Part shown: positions 63,289-64,000 of the stretch, in pieces
How the letters are laid out: each line of letters starts with the position of its first letter
How positions within the stretch are numbered: position 1 is the stretch's first letter
From: DATAXP01 sp036272935
GTDB lineage: Bacteria > Planctomycetota > Planctomycetia > Pirellulales > PNKZ01
DNA: 64,000 bases
NCBI GenBank assembly: GCA_036272935.1
Contig: DATAXP010000055.1
Coordinates: forward strand, 1 to 64,000
Reading direction: 5' to 3'
Notes under the pieces: generated by a model
Databases searched by the model: none
The model's input: the letters and a program-made list of their open reading frames with translations, nothing else
What the model was told of the DNA's origin: nothing
Position numbers and translations under genes: made by a program

Positions 63289-64000
63289 TCACTTCCTCGT
63301 CGCTGCTTCCATGATGCGCTGCTCAGTTGCTTCGGCGCGGCTAAAGTCGCCGGTGAGGCGGCCTTCGCACAGCACTAGGATGCGGTCGCAAAGCGTGAGC
63401 AGCTCGGGCAGCTCGCTGCTGGTGACGATGATCCCCAGTCCGCCGCGGCACAAGTCGTCGAACAGGCGATACAGCTCGGCCTTGGCAGCGACGTCGATGC
63501 CGCGCGTCGGATCGTCGAGCAGCAGCAGCTTGGGCTGTGTGAGCAGCCAGCGGCCGATGATCGCCTTCTGCTGGTTGCCGCCGCTGAGGCCGGTGATCGG
63601 CACGTCAGTCCCGGAGGTCTTCACATGAAGCTGCGCGACAGCGTCCTCGGCAAGTCGGCGCTCGCGTTGCGGCCGTATGAGGCTGGCGATTGTTGCTCGA
63701 CCGAGTTCGCAAAGCGTGATGTTCTCGCCGACCGACATCTGATCGAACAGCCCCAGCCGCTTGCGGTCTTCAGTGACCAGCGCGATTCCTGCGCGACGCG
63801 CCTCGGCTGGATCGCGGAGTTTTAGTTCGCGCCCTTCGAGCACGATTCGCCCCTCGGGAGGCAGCGGGCTTGCGCCGAACAGGCATTCGAGCAGCTCGGT
63901 GCGGCCGGCACCCATTAGCCCGGCGATGCCCAGAATCTCGCCACGCCGCAACGAGAAACTGATGTCGCGCAGCCGCCACCCGCGCGCGTGTCCCGGCCAG
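63289..64000 (-). CDS. Sugar ABC transporter ATP-binding protein (partial)
   Basis: The C-terminal 237 codons of an RbsA/MglA-like protein that runs off the right edge; the N terminus is missing. It is the second ATPase half: ISFSLRRGEILGIAGLMGAGRTELLECLFG, VTEDRKRLGLFDQMSVGENI, the degenerate C-loop GLSGGNQQKAIIGRWLL, and LLLDDPTRGIDVAAKAELY. The catalytic Glu after Walker B is replaced by Asp-Pro (LLDDPTRG), normal for the second domain of this family. It powers uptake of ribose- or galactose-type sugars. Confidence 0.93.
   Translation of the reverse strand, partial: WPGHARGWRLRDISFSLRRGEILGIAGLMGAGRTELLECLFGASPLPPEGRIVLEGRELKLRDPAEARRAGIALVTEDRKRLGLFDQMSVGENITLCELGRATIASLIRPQRERRLAEDAVAQLHVKTSGTDVPITGLSGGNQQKAIIGRWLLTQPKLLLLDDPTRGIDVAAKAELYRLFDDLCRGGLGIIVTSSELPELLTLCDRILVLCEGRLTGDFSRAEATEQRIMEAATRK

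Overview
The window looks like chromosomal DNA of a planctomycete, probably of the Pirellulales type. The basis is two DUF1501 plus DUF1549/DUF1553 gene pairs (one with a planctomycete-type cytochrome c domain), a DUF1598-like secreted protein, a Ser/Thr kinase with an extracellular beta-helix, an OprP-like porin, a DUF11 lipoprotein, a futalosine-pathway gene (mqnD), and many secreted or Tat-type leaders. No ribosomal RNA or phylogenetic marker is present to confirm this.

Layout. 1-11 kb: end of a Cys-rich protein, terminator, DUF1598-like gene, HEAT-like/DedA pair, ApbE, flavin reductase, Ser/Thr kinase, a transglutaminase-like protein with a Ser at the nucleophile position, a small membrane protein and a lipoprotein. 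11-15 kb: DUF1501 and PSCyt1-DUF1549-DUF1553 pair. 15-18.3 kb: mnmA, then a YrdC-phosphatase fusion followed by rpiB. 18.6-20.2 kb: BglII/BstYI-type restriction-modification genes, with the nuclease frameshifted. 20.2-26.7 kb: mqnD, csrA-fliW, hemC-comF-mutS. 27-34 kb: porin, FGE-like protein, tRNA-Val, a membrane protein plus aldose epimerase pair, cytochrome c. 34-37.3 kb: a serine-less hydrolase and groES-groEL. 37.7-45.3 kb: DUF11 lipoprotein, a DUF4160/DUF2442 pair (first broken), hldD, a LarA-like gene, a UbiD-family gene. 45.3-49.5 kb: transglutaminase, DUF1549/DUF1553 and DUF1501 overlapping in one operon. 49.8-52.7 kb: a small accessory cluster bounded by 62-bp direct copies of the 3' end of uvrC. 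52.7-64 kb: uvrC, a TIM-barrel protein, an FAD oxidoreductase, a VOC pseudogene, a uvrA-family gene with two coupled genes, a decayed two-gene cassette, and a sugar ABC ATPase running off the edge.

The most interesting points are: (1) the uvrC-end direct repeats bracketing a cluster that holds a putative nucleotidyltransferase/coiled-coil pair and a membrane-protein/YGDDA-repeat pair; (2) dispersed double-hairpin palindromes whose two arms differ by base-pair-preserving substitutions, and one repeat copy read through inside a coding sequence; (3) a restriction nuclease gene broken at an A6 tract beside an intact methyltransferase; (4) a YrdC-phosphatase fusion whose YrdC half lacks its signature motif; (5) a transglutaminase-like protein with Cys to Ser at the catalytic position. 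Four short accessory genes each appear to carry one extra base, while the longer genes are intact.
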